Shown here in pieces: positions 37,028-45,789 of a stretch of 64,000 nt of DNA. The notes below the pieces were generated by a model. That model was not told the DNA's origin and made no database searches. It saw nothing but the letters and a program-made list of their open reading frames with translations. The stretch lies in assembly GCF_006738645.1 (NCBI RefSeq), contig NZ_AP019700.1:2058001-2122000 (forward strand). Direction: 5' to 3'. The stretch is from Stella humosa (GTDB lineage: Bacteria > Pseudomonadota > Alphaproteobacteria > ATCC43930 > Allostellaceae). The translations under genes were made by a program, and so were the position numbers. The first letter of the stretch is position 1; the number at the start of each line of letters is the position of its first letter.

Positions 37028-37073
37028 GTCAACAATTGACGAAGGCTTTGGCCCAGGCATATTGTTCGAACAA
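37028..37073. promoter_or_regulatory. divergent promoter with two inverted repeats, candidate GntR operators
   Basis: GTCAA-CAA-TTGAC (37028-37040) and the perfect TTGTTCGAACAA (37062-37073) lie between the GntR gene and the alcohol dehydrogenase gene. TTGACG at 37036-37041 and TATTGT at 37060-37065, 18 bases apart, make a plausible rightward promoter whose elements overlap both palindromes. The TTGT-N4-ACAA form resembles FCD-type GntR operators. Confidence 0.55.
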
Positions 37074-37130
37074 GTAGACCGATGAAGGCCGCGTTGCAGA
37101 AGCGGCCGCCGCGGGCGAGGAGGAAAGCTG

Positions 37131-38183
37131 ATGAAGGGCGTGGTGTTCGCCGGCGACCGTACGGTCGAGTTCCGGGAGTTTCCCGACCCGACGCCGGGAC
37201 CGGGCGAGGTGGTGCTGGAGATCAAGGCCTCCGGCATGTGCGGCAGCGATCTCAAGATGTATCGCGCGGCACCCGGCGAGGCGGCCCGGGCGCTGGGCAT
37301 CGGCGAGACCGGGGCGGTGATTGCCGGTCATGAGCCGTGCGGCGTCGTGGCCGCGGTCGGTGCCGGCGTCAGCGAGCGGCAGGCGCGCGTCGGCCAGCGC
37401 GTCATGGTCCATCACTATCGCGGCTGCGGCGTCTGCCCCCATTGCTCGACCGGCTGGATGCAGCTCTGTGTCGATGGCGTGGCCGAGGTCTATGGCGCCA
37501 CCGGCCATGGCGCCCATGCGCCCTACATGAAGTGCCCGGCGCGCACGTTGGTGAACCTGCCCGACCAGCTATCCTTCGCGACCGGCGCCGCCATCGCCTG
37601 CGGCACCGGCACAGCCTGGGGGGCCCTGCAGCGGCTCGACCTGAAGGGCGACCAGACCATCGCCATCTTCGGCCAGGGGCCGGTCGGCCTGTCGGCGACG
37701 CAGTTGGCATCGGCCATGGGTGCCCGCGTGATCGCGCTCGACATCAGCGACGAGCGCCTTGGCCGGGCCAAGAGCTTTGGCGCCGACGTGGTGATCAACC
37801 CGGCCCAGGTGCCCGACGTGGTGGCCGCCATCCGCGACGTCACCCACGGGCTGGGCGCCCACGCCACGCTGGACGCGTCCTCTTCGTCGGCCGCCCGACG
37901 GCAGTCGGTGCAGGCCGTGCGCACCTGGGGCAAGGCGTGCTTCGTCGGCGAGGGCGGCAACGTCACGCTCGACGTCAGCCCGGACCTGCTGCGCCGCCAG
38001 GTCACGATCATCGGCTCCTGGACCTTCTCCACCGTCGGCCAGGCCGAATGCGCCACCTATGTCGCCGACCGCGGCATCGACGTGGACGCGCTGTTCACCG
38101 ACCGGTGGAAGCTGGAGCAGGCCGAGGAGGCCTACCGGCTGTTCGACCAGCAGACCGGCGGCAAGGGCGTGTTCCTGTCCTGA
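37131..38183 (+). CDS. zinc-dependent alcohol dehydrogenase (MDR family)
   Basis: This 350-aa medium-chain dehydrogenase oxidises an alcohol or polyol with NAD(P)+. Catalytic zinc ligands are in SGMCGSDLKM (Cys near 37) and AGHEPCGVV (His near 67). The structural zinc site is the GCGVCPHCSTGWMQLC four-cysteine stretch at about 99-114. The cofactor motif is IFGQGPVGLSATQLA near 181, with Asp in IALDISDERLG near 205, which favours NAD+. GGAGGAA precedes the ATG. It is the first gene of a catabolic unit with a TRAP importer and a flavin monooxygenase. Confidence 0.93.
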   Translation: MKGVVFAGDRTVEFREFPDPTPGPGEVVLEIKASGMCGSDLKMYRAAPGEAARALGIGETGAVIAGHEPCGVVAAVGAGVSERQARVGQRVMVHHYRGCGVCPHCSTGWMQLCVDGVAEVYGATGHGAHAPYMKCPARTLVNLPDQLSFATGAAIACGTGTAWGALQRLDLKGDQTIAIFGQGPVGLSATQLASAMGARVIALDISDERLGRAKSFGADVVINPAQVPDVVAAIRDVTHGLGAHATLDASSSSAARRQSVQAVRTWGKACFVGEGGNVTLDVSPDLLRRQVTIIGSWTFSTVGQAECATYVADRGIDVDALFTDRWKLEQAEEAYRLFDQQTGGKGVFLS

Positions 38184-38240
38184 GCGCCGGCCGGCAATCG
38201 CCCGCGACCAAGCAACGAAATCATGGGGAGGGATGTGCCA

Positions 38241-39332
38241 ATGCTTCGAGCCATCGCACGGACGGCCATCGTGTGCGGCCTGGCGGCCGCCGGTGCCACA
38301 TCGGCCGGTGCGGCCGAGAAGATCGTCTATGCCAGCTACATGTCCGAGGTCTACACGGTCAGCAAGACCGACCTCTGGATGATGGGCGAGATCGAGAAGC
38401 GGTCCAACGGCGAGATCAAGTTCGAGAAGTATTTCAGCGGCTCGCTGCTGAAGGCGCCCGACCTCTATCCCGGCCTGCAGAGCGGGGCGGCCGACATCGT
38501 GCTGGGCACGCCCGCCGCCTATAACCGGGCGGACTTCCGCCTGTCGAACGTCGTCCTGCCCTACATCTCCTCCAAGGCCGATGCCGTGGGCAAGGCGTTG
38601 ACCGAGCTCTATGCCGGCAACGCCGCCTTCCGGAAGGAGTATGAGAGCCGCAACGCCCACGTGCTCTACATCGTCCCCTGGGCCGAGAACACCTTCTGGA
38701 GCAGCAAGCCGCTAGCCAAGGCCGACGACTTCAAGGGCCTGAAGGTGCGCAGCGTGCAGGCCGTGGCCGATTCGGTGAAGAAGCTGGGCGGCACGCCGGT
38801 CACCATGGCTTGGCCGGAGGCGCTGGATGCGCTGGGCCGTGGCGTGGTCGACGTCGTGTCCTCCTCGCCCTTCGATTCCTCGGTGCTGGGCGGCATCCAC
38901 GAGTCCGCCAAGGTCGGGTCGGACGGCGGCGACATGGGCATCTTCTCGTTCGCCGCCACCTCCATGAACCAGCAGCGCTGGAACAAGCTGAGCCCGGCGC
39001 ACCGCAAGATCATCACCGAGGTGGCCGCCGACGCGCCGGCCCGCTTCATCGCGGACCTGGATGGCGAACTGAACAAGGCCGTCGACAAGCTCTGCGCCCA
39101 CAAGGGCGACCTGACCATCAGCCTCTTTTCCGAGGCCGAGCGCGCCAAGGTCCACAAGATCGCGGCCGAGCCGGTGCACGCCGAATGGGTGAAGTGGGCG
39201 GCCGAGACCAACAAGATCGACACCGCCGCCGTCCTGAAGGACTACATCGCCCTCGTGCGCAAGCACGAGGCCACCTCGACCTGGCAGTCGGGCTTCCAGC
39301 GCTACGCCGCGCGCAACTGCGGCAAGCGCTAG
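38241..39332 (+). CDS. DctP-type TRAP solute-binding protein
   Basis: This 363-aa periplasmic protein binds the substrate of the TRAP importer encoded downstream. It has a signal peptide (MLRAIARTAIVCGLAAAGATSAGAA) and DctP-family sequence, including GLQSGAADIVLGTPAAYNRADF near residue 73, WAENTFWSSKPLAKADDFKGLKVRS near 147 (with the signature Arg that binds carboxylate) and GTPVTMAWPEALDALGRGVVD near 188. The ATG at 38241 follows GGGAGG by 9 bases; the ATG at 38223 has none. Substrates of this family are usually organic acids. Confidence 0.93.
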   Translation: MLRAIARTAIVCGLAAAGATSAGAAEKIVYASYMSEVYTVSKTDLWMMGEIEKRSNGEIKFEKYFSGSLLKAPDLYPGLQSGAADIVLGTPAAYNRADFRLSNVVLPYISSKADAVGKALTELYAGNAAFRKEYESRNAHVLYIVPWAENTFWSSKPLAKADDFKGLKVRSVQAVADSVKKLGGTPVTMAWPEALDALGRGVVDVVSSSPFDSSVLGGIHESAKVGSDGGDMGIFSFAATSMNQQRWNKLSPAHRKIITEVAADAPARFIADLDGELNKAVDKLCAHKGDLTISLFSEAERAKVHKIAAEPVHAEWVKWAAETNKIDTAAVLKDYIALVRKHEATSTWQSGFQRYAARNCGKR

Positions 39333-39342
39333 GCAGCATCGG

Positions 39343-39372
39343 GGCGGGCAGGTCCGATCGGGTCTGCCCGCC
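39343..39372 (+). other. intercistronic hairpin between dctP-like and dctQ-like genes
   Basis: A perfect 9-bp stem GGCGGGCAG/CTGCCCGCC (39343-39351 and 39364-39372) with a 12-base loop is not followed by a T tract. Such hairpins often protect or terminate the binding-protein message so that it exceeds that of the permease. Confidence 0.55.
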
Positions 39373-39407
39373 TCATCCGGCATCCATGCAGGGTGGGAGC
39401 TTGGGCG

Positions 39408-39932
39408 ATGGGGATGCTGTCTCGTACGATCCAGCGGCTGGCACTCGGCCTCGGGATACTGAGCGGCTTCGGTACCGTGGTGATGATGCTTCTCATCGTC
39501 GCCGACGTGGCCGGCCGGACCTTCTTCAACGTGTCGCTGCCGGGCAGCAGCGAACTGGCCGAACTGCTGCTGGTCGCCATGATCTTCCTGGGGCTGGCGG
39601 CCGCCCAGCAGCGGCGCGAGCACTTCAACATCGAACTGGCAACGCAGTACCTGCCGCCGCTGGTCAAGCAGGTGGTGGCGCTGGCCGGCTGGGTGATCAG
39701 CCTGGCCGTCGTGGGATTGCTCGCCTGGCTCAGCTCCAAGCAGGCCTGGACCGCCTTCCTGCGCGATGAGGCCAGCTACGGCATCATCGCCTTTCCGATC
39801 TGGCCGGCCCGCATGCTGATCGCCTTTGGCCTGGCCCTGCTGGCGGTGCAAATCCTGCTCGACATAGCGGGGACGCTGCGGCCACGGCCGGCTGCCGGCG
39901 ACCTCGCCCCGCAAACCTCTCGCCACGAATAG
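39408..39932 (+). CDS. TRAP transporter small permease (DctQ)
   Basis: This 174-aa membrane protein has four hydrophobic segments and the DctQ signatures: VMMLLIVADVAGRTFFN near residue 30, PGSSELAELLLVAMIFLGLAAAQQRREHFNI near 46 and a C-terminal FPIWPARMLIAFGLALLAVQ. It pairs with the large permease to form the membrane part of the TRAP importer. The ATG at 39408 has GGGAG 8 bases upstream; the GTG at 39393 is an alternative that would overlap that site. Confidence 0.92.
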   Translation: MGMLSRTIQRLALGLGILSGFGTVVMMLLIVADVAGRTFFNVSLPGSSELAELLLVAMIFLGLAAAQQRREHFNIELATQYLPPLVKQVVALAGWVISLAVVGLLAWLSSKQAWTAFLRDEASYGIIAFPIWPARMLIAFGLALLAVQILLDIAGTLRPRPAAGDLAPQTSRHE

Positions 39933-39942
39933 GCCCCGGCCG

Positions 39943-41241
39943 ATGGAACTCCTTATTCCGGGCCTGATCATCATTGGCCTGCTGCTGGCGCTGCTGACTT
40001 TCGGCGTGCCGATCGCCTTTGCGCTGGCCGCGGCTGGCATCGTCGGCCTGGTCATGGAACGGCCGTGGCGCGGCATCGAGTTCCTGCTGTCGACCTTTGC
40101 CTACGCCAACACCGCGCATTTCGCCTATGTCGTGCTGCCGCTGTTCCTCTTCATGGGGCACATGGCCTTCTCGGCCGGCCTGTCGCGGCGCGCCTTCCAA
40201 CTTGGCCAGCAGCTCCTTGGCCGATTGCCGGGCGGGCTGGCGGCGGCCACCATCGTCGGCTGCGCGGCCTTCTCGACCATCTGCGGCTCCAGCGTCGCCA
40301 CCGCGTCGACCATGGCCAAGGTGGCGCTGCCGGAGATGCTGCGCCATGGCTACAAGCAGCGGCTGGCCGCCGGCTGCGTGGCCGCCGGCGGCACACTGGG
40401 CGTGCTCATCCCGCCCAGCGGCATCCTGGTGATCTATTCGATCATCACCCAGGTCTCGTTGCTGAAGCTGTTCCTGGCGGCGTTCATCCCCGGGCTCTTC
40501 ACCGCGATCGTCTACATCGCCGGCATCTGGCTGATGGTGAAGCGTGACCCGTCGCTGGCGGGTCCGCCGGTGACGGAACGCTATACCTGGCGCCAGAACG
40601 GCCGGGCCTTCGTCCAGTCTTGGGAAGTGCTGCTGCTGTTCGCCGCCGTCACCGGCACCATCTATCTGGGCATCGCCACGCCGACCGAGGCGGCCGCACT
40701 GGGCGCCTTCTTCGCGCTGATGGCGGTCCTGCGGCGGCCGGGCCGGTGGAAGAACCTGGGCGATGGCCTGCGCGAGACGGGGTCGGCCACCTGCTCGATC
40801 TTCGCGCTCATCATCGGTGCCGGCCTCTTCAGCCTCGGCCTGTCGACGACGCAGTTCCCGACCCACCTGGCGACGATGGCGGCCGGGCTCGACCTGTCGC
40901 CGACGATGATGATCGTGCTGATCCTGCTGCCCTACCTGATCCTCGGCATGTTCCTGGACGGGATCTCGATGATCCTCATCACCATGCCGATCGTCTTTCC
41001 GATCGTGACCCATGTCGGCTTCGATCCGATCCTGTTCGGGCTGCTGGTGACGAAGGCAGTCGAGATCGGTGCCATCACGCCGCCGGTCGGCCTCAACGCC
41101 TTCGTGGTGAAGAGCGCCGCTCCGGAGCTGTCGCTGAGCGAAGTGTTTCGCGGCTGCGTGCCGTTCGTGTTCATGGAACTGTTCATCGTCGCCGTGATGA
41201 TCGGATTCCCCGACCTGTCGCTGTTCCTGGTCCGCGACTAG
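39943..41241 (+). CDS. TRAP transporter large permease (DctM)
   Basis: This 432-aa protein has about twelve membrane segments and carries substrate in with Na+ or H+. Family motifs include FGVPIAFALAAAGIVGL near residue 24, ICGSSVATASTMAKVALPEMLRHGYK near 110, AAGGTLGVLIPPSGILVIYSIIT near 148, and the ALGAFFALM and DGISMILITMPIVFPI stretches in the C-terminal half. It follows the small permease by 10 bp and precedes a flavin monooxygenase by 39 bp. It completes a DctPQM set. Confidence 0.94.
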   Translation: MELLIPGLIIIGLLLALLTFGVPIAFALAAAGIVGLVMERPWRGIEFLLSTFAYANTAHFAYVVLPLFLFMGHMAFSAGLSRRAFQLGQQLLGRLPGGLAAATIVGCAAFSTICGSSVATASTMAKVALPEMLRHGYKQRLAAGCVAAGGTLGVLIPPSGILVIYSIITQVSLLKLFLAAFIPGLFTAIVYIAGIWLMVKRDPSLAGPPVTERYTWRQNGRAFVQSWEVLLLFAAVTGTIYLGIATPTEAAALGAFFALMAVLRRPGRWKNLGDGLRETGSATCSIFALIIGAGLFSLGLSTTQFPTHLATMAAGLDLSPTMMIVLILLPYLILGMFLDGISMILITMPIVFPIVTHVGFDPILFGLLVTKAVEIGAITPPVGLNAFVVKSAAPELSLSEVFRGCVPFVFMELFIVAVMIGFPDLSLFLVRD

Positions 41242-41280
41242 GGCCGGCGGCAGGCGCGCTATCGAGAGGAGAAGGCAGAG

Positions 41281-42897
41281 ATGGCCCAATCGGAAACCGT
41301 GCGTCCGCTGGACGTCGTCATCGTCGGCGCCGGCCTGGGCGGCCTCTACGCGCTGCACAAGCTTCGCGGCCTGGGAATGACGGTGCGCGTGTTCGAGGCC
41401 GGCAGCGGCATCGGCGGCACCTGGTTCTGGAACCGCTATCCCGGCGCGCGCTGCGACATCGAGAGCATGGAGTATTCTTACTCCTTCTCCGACGAGCTGC
41501 AGCAGGAATGGAAGTGGCCGGAGCGCTACGGCACCCAGCCCGAGATCCTGCGCTACATCGAGCATGTCGCCGACCGCTTCGACCTGCGCCGCGATATCCA
41601 GCTCAACACCCGCATCGCCGAAGCGCGCTTCGATCCGGACGCCAACCTGTGGACCTTGCGGACCGCGGCGGGGGAGGCGGTCCAGGCGCGCTTCTGCGTC
41701 ATGGCGACCGGCAATCTGTCGACCCCGCGCGTGCCCGACTTCAAGGGCATCCATGACTTCAAGGGCGACTGGTACCATAGCGGCCTGTGGCCGGCCGACG
41801 GCGTGGACTTCACCGGCAAGCGGGTCGCCGTCGTCGGCACCGGCTCGTCGGCCATCCAGATGATCCCGCTGATCGCGCAGCAGGCGAGCCACCTCTACGT
41901 CTTCCAGCGCACGGCCAATTTCAGCCTGCCGGCGCAGAACCGGCCGATGGACCGCCAGTACGAGCAGTCCTTCAAGCAGTCCTATCCGCAGCGCCGGCAG
42001 GAGGCGCGGCAGACCGGCTTCGGCGTGTCGGGCTATCCCGTGCCGACCCAGTCCGCGCTCGAGGTCAGCGCCGAGGAACGCCGGCAGAAGTACGAGGCGC
42101 TGTGGGCACGCGGCGGCAGCATCGGCTTCCTGTCCTGCTACTCGGACTTCCTGGTCAACCCGGAAGCCAACGAGACGGCGGCCGAGTTCGTGCGCGACAA
42201 GATCCGCGGTCTCGTCCGCGACCCGGCGGTGGCCGAGCTGCTGACGCCCAGGGACCACCCGATCGGCACCAAGCGCCTGTGTCTGGATAGCGGCTACTAC
42301 GAGACCTACAACCGCGACAACGTCACCCTGGTCGACGCGCGCTCGGCGCCCATCCAGGAGATCACGCCGGCCGGCATCCGCACCAGCGAGCGGGAATACG
42401 CGGTCGACGCGATTGCGTTCGCCACCGGCTTCGACGCCATGACCGGCGCGCTGCGCGAGATCGACATCCGCGTCGAGGGCGGGCCGGCGCTGGCCGATAG
42501 CTGGCAGGGCGGCCCGCAGACCTATCTTGGCCTGACGGTGCCGGGCTTCCCCAACCTCTTCATCATCACCGGCCCCGGCAGCCCGGGCGTGAAAAGCCAG
42601 ATGATCCACTCGATCGAGCAGCACACCGACTGGGTGGCCGATTGCCTGGCCCACCTGCGGGACCATGGGCTGTCGCGGATCGAGGCCCGGCCGGACGCGG
42701 GCGAGGAGTGGGTGGCCCACGTCAACGAGGTCGCCAACAGCACGCTCTACCCGCTCGCCAACTCCTGGTATGTCGGCGCCAACATCCCGGGCAAGCCGCG
42801 TATCTTCATGCCCTATGTGGCGGGCGTCGGCGTCTATCGCCAGAAATGCGACCAGGTGGCCGCGGCGGGGTACGAGGGGTTCGAGCTGAGCCGCTGA
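41281..42897 (+). CDS. flavin-containing monooxygenase, Baeyer-Villiger type
   Basis: This 538-aa NADPH- and O2-dependent flavoprotein has two Rossmann motifs, VGAGLGGLYALHKL at residues 14-27 for FAD and VVGTGSSAIQMIP near 183 for NADPH. Between them is the Baeyer-Villiger fingerprint F-x-G-x3-H-x3-W-P in FKGDWYHSGLWP near 160-171, as in cyclohexanone monooxygenase (about 540 aa). Such enzymes turn ketones into esters or lactones. GGAGAAGG precedes the ATG. Its position after a TRAP importer and an alcohol dehydrogenase, and near an esterase, fits an alcohol-ketone-ester-acid route (inference). Confidence 0.93.
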   Translation: MAQSETVRPLDVVIVGAGLGGLYALHKLRGLGMTVRVFEAGSGIGGTWFWNRYPGARCDIESMEYSYSFSDELQQEWKWPERYGTQPEILRYIEHVADRFDLRRDIQLNTRIAEARFDPDANLWTLRTAAGEAVQARFCVMATGNLSTPRVPDFKGIHDFKGDWYHSGLWPADGVDFTGKRVAVVGTGSSAIQMIPLIAQQASHLYVFQRTANFSLPAQNRPMDRQYEQSFKQSYPQRRQEARQTGFGVSGYPVPTQSALEVSAEERRQKYEALWARGGSIGFLSCYSDFLVNPEANETAAEFVRDKIRGLVRDPAVAELLTPRDHPIGTKRLCLDSGYYETYNRDNVTLVDARSAPIQEITPAGIRTSEREYAVDAIAFATGFDAMTGALREIDIRVEGGPALADSWQGGPQTYLGLTVPGFPNLFIITGPGSPGVKSQMIHSIEQHTDWVADCLAHLRDHGLSRIEARPDAGEEWVAHVNEVANSTLYPLANSWYVGANIPGKPRIFMPYVAGVGVYRQKCDQVAAAGYEGFELSR

Positions 42898-42905
42898 CGC
42901 ACGGA

Positions 42906-43892
42906 TCACCCCAACCGGATGCAGCGCGCGGTGTGGTCCGGACCCAGCTCAACCGGGTCCGGCACCGCAACGCGGCAATCGGCGATCGCGCGGGTGCAGC
43001 GCGGCTGGAAACTGCATCCGCCCGGCAGGGCCGACAGGTCGGGTGGGGATCCGGGGATCGGCTCCAGGCGGAGGCCGCGGCGCGAGCCATGCACGGTCGA
43101 GTTCAGCAGGCCTAGCGTGTAGGGGTGGCTCGGCTGGTCGATCACGGCCTCTACCGTGCCGTTCTCGACGAAGCGGCCGGCATACATGACCGCCAGCCGG
43201 TCGGAGATCTCGACCGCCACGCCGATATCGTGGGTGACGAAGACGACCGCCATGCCGAGTGCCTGCTGCAATTCGCGCAGCAGCAGCACGATCTGGATCT
43301 GCACGGTCACGTCCAGCGCGGTCGTCGGTTCGTCCGCCAGCAGCACCTGCGGCCGGCAGGACAGTGCCAGCGCGATCATCGCCCGCTGCCGCATGCCGCC
43401 CGACAGTTCGTGCGGATAGGCGGCCAGCCGCCGCTTGGCGGATGGGATCTGCACCAGTTCGAACAGCTCCAGCGCACGACGGTTGGCGTCCGCCCAGCCG
43501 ACGCCTTCATGGCGGACCACCGTCTCGGCGATCTGCTCGCCCACCGAAAAGACCGGGTCGAGCGCCAGCATCGGTTCCTGGAAGATCATCGCCACGCGCT
43601 TGCCGCGCGCGCGGTCCAGCTCGCCCGGGGCCAGCGCCAGCATGTCGGTGCCGCCGATGCGCACCTGGCCGCCGATCACCGTCCGCTCGGGCGGCAGCAG
43701 GCGCATGATGGCGCGCAGCGTGACCGACTTGCCCGAGCCGGATTCGCCGAGGATGCCCAGTACCTCGCCCGGCGCCAGGCCGAACGAGACGCCGTTCACC
43801 GCGGCGATCTCGCCGTGGCGCTGGCGGAAGCGGACGGTGAGGTCGCGGACCTCGAGCGCCGGCTTGTCCGTCGCGATGGGAGGGGCCGTCAT
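42906..43892 (-). CDS. dipeptide/oligopeptide-type ABC transporter ATPase (DppD-like)
   Basis: This 328-aa ATPase powers the importer encoded upstream. It has Walker A GESGSGKS near residue 50, Q-loop IFQEPMLALDP near 98, signature LSGGMRQRAMIA near 162, Walker B VLLADEPTTALD near 181 and His in FVTHDIGVA. The C-terminal oligopeptide-transporter extension contains CSFQPRCTRAIADC near 296, a cysteine set that binds a [4Fe-4S] cluster in some DppD proteins. Its start overlaps the DppF-like gene by 4 bp, and it converges with the monooxygenase gene 8 bp away. Confidence 0.94.
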   Translation of the reverse strand: MTAPPIATDKPALEVRDLTVRFRQRHGEIAAVNGVSFGLAPGEVLGILGESGSGKSVTLRAIMRLLPPERTVIGGQVRIGGTDMLALAPGELDRARGKRVAMIFQEPMLALDPVFSVGEQIAETVVRHEGVGWADANRRALELFELVQIPSAKRRLAAYPHELSGGMRQRAMIALALSCRPQVLLADEPTTALDVTVQIQIVLLLRELQQALGMAVVFVTHDIGVAVEISDRLAVMYAGRFVENGTVEAVIDQPSHPYTLGLLNSTVHGSRRGLRLEPIPGSPPDLSALPGGCSFQPRCTRAIADCRVAVPDPVELGPDHTARCIRLG

Positions 43893-44899
43893 GGGCCGCT
43901 CGCGGCCGGGTGGCCGCTGGCCGGGTCCAGCATGTGGCAGGCGACGGCCTGGCCGGCCCCGAGGGCCGGCCGGTTGGCCAGGCGCGGCTCTACCGCCGCG
44001 CAGACCGGATCGGCATGGATGCAGCGGGTGCGGAAGCGGCAGCCGGACGGCGGGTCGATCGGGTTGGGTGGGTCGCCCGTCAGCGGGGCCTTGGCCGTCC
44101 GCCGGCGCGGGTCCATCGAGGGCACGGCCGATAGCAGGGCGACCGTATAGGGGTGGCGCGGGGCGGCATAGATGTCCTCGACCCGGCCGATCTCCACCAC
44201 CTTGCCCATGTACATGACCATCACGCGGTCGCTGACATACTGCACGACATTGAGGTCGTGGCTGATGAAGAGATAGGTGAGGCGGAACCGTTCCTTCAGG
44301 TCGAGCAGCAGGTTCAGCACCTGCGCCTCGACCGACTTGTCGAGCGCCGAGACGGCCTCGTCGAGGATGACCAGGCGCGGCTCGAAGGCGAGCGCCCGGG
44401 CGATGTTCACGCGTTGCCGCTGACCGCCGGAAATCTCATGCGGGTAGCGGTTGGCGAAGAGCGCCGGGTCGAGACCGACGGCGGCCAGCAGCTCGACCGC
44501 GCGGGCCAGCGCCTTGGCCCGCGGCAGCCCGTGCACCATCGGCCCGAAGGCGATCGACAGCGCGACTGGAATGCGCGGGTTGAGCGAGGCGTAGCTGTCC
44601 TGGAACACCATCTGCGCCTGGCGATAGAGGTCGCGTTGGGCGAGCCCGCCCGAGACACCGACCGCCTCGCCGTCGAACAGCACCTCGCCGGCATCCGGCA
44701 CCACAAGGCGCATCAGCAGGCGCGCCGTCGTCGACTTGCCGCAGCCGCTTTCGCCGACGACGCCCAGCGTCTCGCCCGGCAGCACCTCGAAATCGATGTC
44801 GTCGACCGCCTGCACCGACGACCGCGCGCGGCCCAGCAGGTTGCGGTTGACGGGGAAATGCTTGCGCAGGCCCCGGACGGAGAGGAGGGGGCCGCTCAC
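43889..44899 (-). CDS. dipeptide/oligopeptide-type ABC transporter ATPase (DppF-like)
   Basis: This 336-aa second ATPase has Walker A GESGCGKST near residue 50, Q-loop VFQDSYASLNPR near 96, signature ISGGQRQRVNIA near 154, Walker B LVILDEAVSALD near 172 and the C-terminal Cys set CRFRTRCIHADPVC near 295. I chose the GTG at 44899, which overlaps the permease stop as GTGA, over the longer upstream frame because the family begins with SGPLLSVRGLRKHFP. It pairs with the DppD-like ATPase. Confidence 0.93.
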   Translation of the reverse strand: MSGPLLSVRGLRKHFPVNRNLLGRARSSVQAVDDIDFEVLPGETLGVVGESGCGKSTTARLLMRLVVPDAGEVLFDGEAVGVSGGLAQRDLYRQAQMVFQDSYASLNPRIPVALSIAFGPMVHGLPRAKALARAVELLAAVGLDPALFANRYPHEISGGQRQRVNIARALAFEPRLVILDEAVSALDKSVEAQVLNLLLDLKERFRLTYLFISHDLNVVQYVSDRVMVMYMGKVVEIGRVEDIYAAPRHPYTVALLSAVPSMDPRRRTAKAPLTGDPPNPIDPPSGCRFRTRCIHADPVCAAVEPRLANRPALGAGQAVACHMLDPASGHPAASGP

Positions 44900-45789
44900 A
44901 GCTTCACGTCCATCGCCTGGCGCAGCCCGTCCGAGAACAGGTTGAAGCACATCGAGGTGACGAAGATCAGCACGCCTGGCATGGCCGCCACCACCGGCTC
45001 CACCCACAGGGCCTGGCGCAGGGCGTTCAGCATCAGCCCCCATTCGGCATTTGGCGGGGTGACGCCGAGGCCCAGGAACGACAGTCCCGCCGCCAGGATG
45101 ATCGACAGGCTGACCAGGCTGGTGGCGTAGACCAGGATCGTGCCCAGCACGTTGTTCAGCACGTGGAAGCGGATGATGGTCAGCGTGCCGGCGCCGCTGG
45201 TGCGCGCGGCGTCGACGAAATCGAGGCTGCGCACCTGGGCCGTCACCGTCTCGGAGATGCGCACGATGGGCGGGATGAAGGTGATGGTCAGCGCCACGAT
45301 GGTGTTGGTCAGCCCCGGCCCCAGGATTCCGGTGATGGCGATGGCCAGCAGGATCGAGGGGAAGGCGTAGAGCACGTCCATGCCGCGCATGATGACGCTG
45401 TTGACCCAGCCGCGGGCATAGCCGGCGAGCACGCCGAGGAAGCCGCCAATCACCAGCGCCAGCGCCACCGGCAGCACGCCCGCCAGCAGCGTCATGCGGC
45501 CGCCATAGAGCAGGCGCGAATAGAGGTCGCGTCCGGTCTCGTCGGTGCCCAGCAGGTGGCCGCGCCAGCCAAAGGGCTTCAGCCGGCCCAGCACCGAGCC
45601 GCGCTGCGGGTCGTGCGTCGCCAGCAGGGGCGCCAGCAGGACGGCCGCCACGATCAGCAGCAGGATGGCGCCGACCGCCAGCGTCACCGGGTCGGCCAGC
45701 AGCTTCTCGCGCACCCGGCGCCAGTAGCCGCGCCCGGCCTCGGCCCGGCGCAGCAGGGCGGCAGCGTCCAGCGTGGTGGCCTCGCTCAT
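44896..45789 (-). CDS. ABC transporter permease (DppC-like)
   Basis: This 297-aa inner-membrane protein has six predicted helices and the DppC opening (LLADPVTLAVGAILLLIVAAVLLAPLLA, then GHLLGTDETGRDLYSRLLYGGR near residue 78). The EAA loop that contacts the ATPases is in VDAARTSGAGTLTIIRFHVLNN near 193. The ATG at 45789 overlaps the upstream permease stop by 4 bp. It forms the channel with the DppB-like partner. Confidence 0.93.
   Translation of the reverse strand: MSEATTLDAAALLRRAEAGRGYWRRVREKLLADPVTLAVGAILLLIVAAVLLAPLLATHDPQRGSVLGRLKPFGWRGHLLGTDETGRDLYSRLLYGGRMTLLAGVLPVALALVIGGFLGVLAGYARGWVNSVIMRGMDVLYAFPSILLAIAITGILGPGLTNTIVALTITFIPPIVRISETVTAQVRSLDFVDAARTSGAGTLTIIRFHVLNNVLGTILVYATSLVSLSIILAAGLSFLGLGVTPPNAEWGLMLNALRQALWVEPVVAAMPGVLIFVTSMCFNLFSDGLRQAMDVKL

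Noticed and set aside
39784-42909. A 1041-codon open frame on the minus strand opposite the TRAP permeases and monooxygenase.
   Set aside because: Its product is low-complexity and rich in Arg, Gln, His and Asp, as antisense frames of GC-rich genes are. The plus-strand genes have full motif sets.
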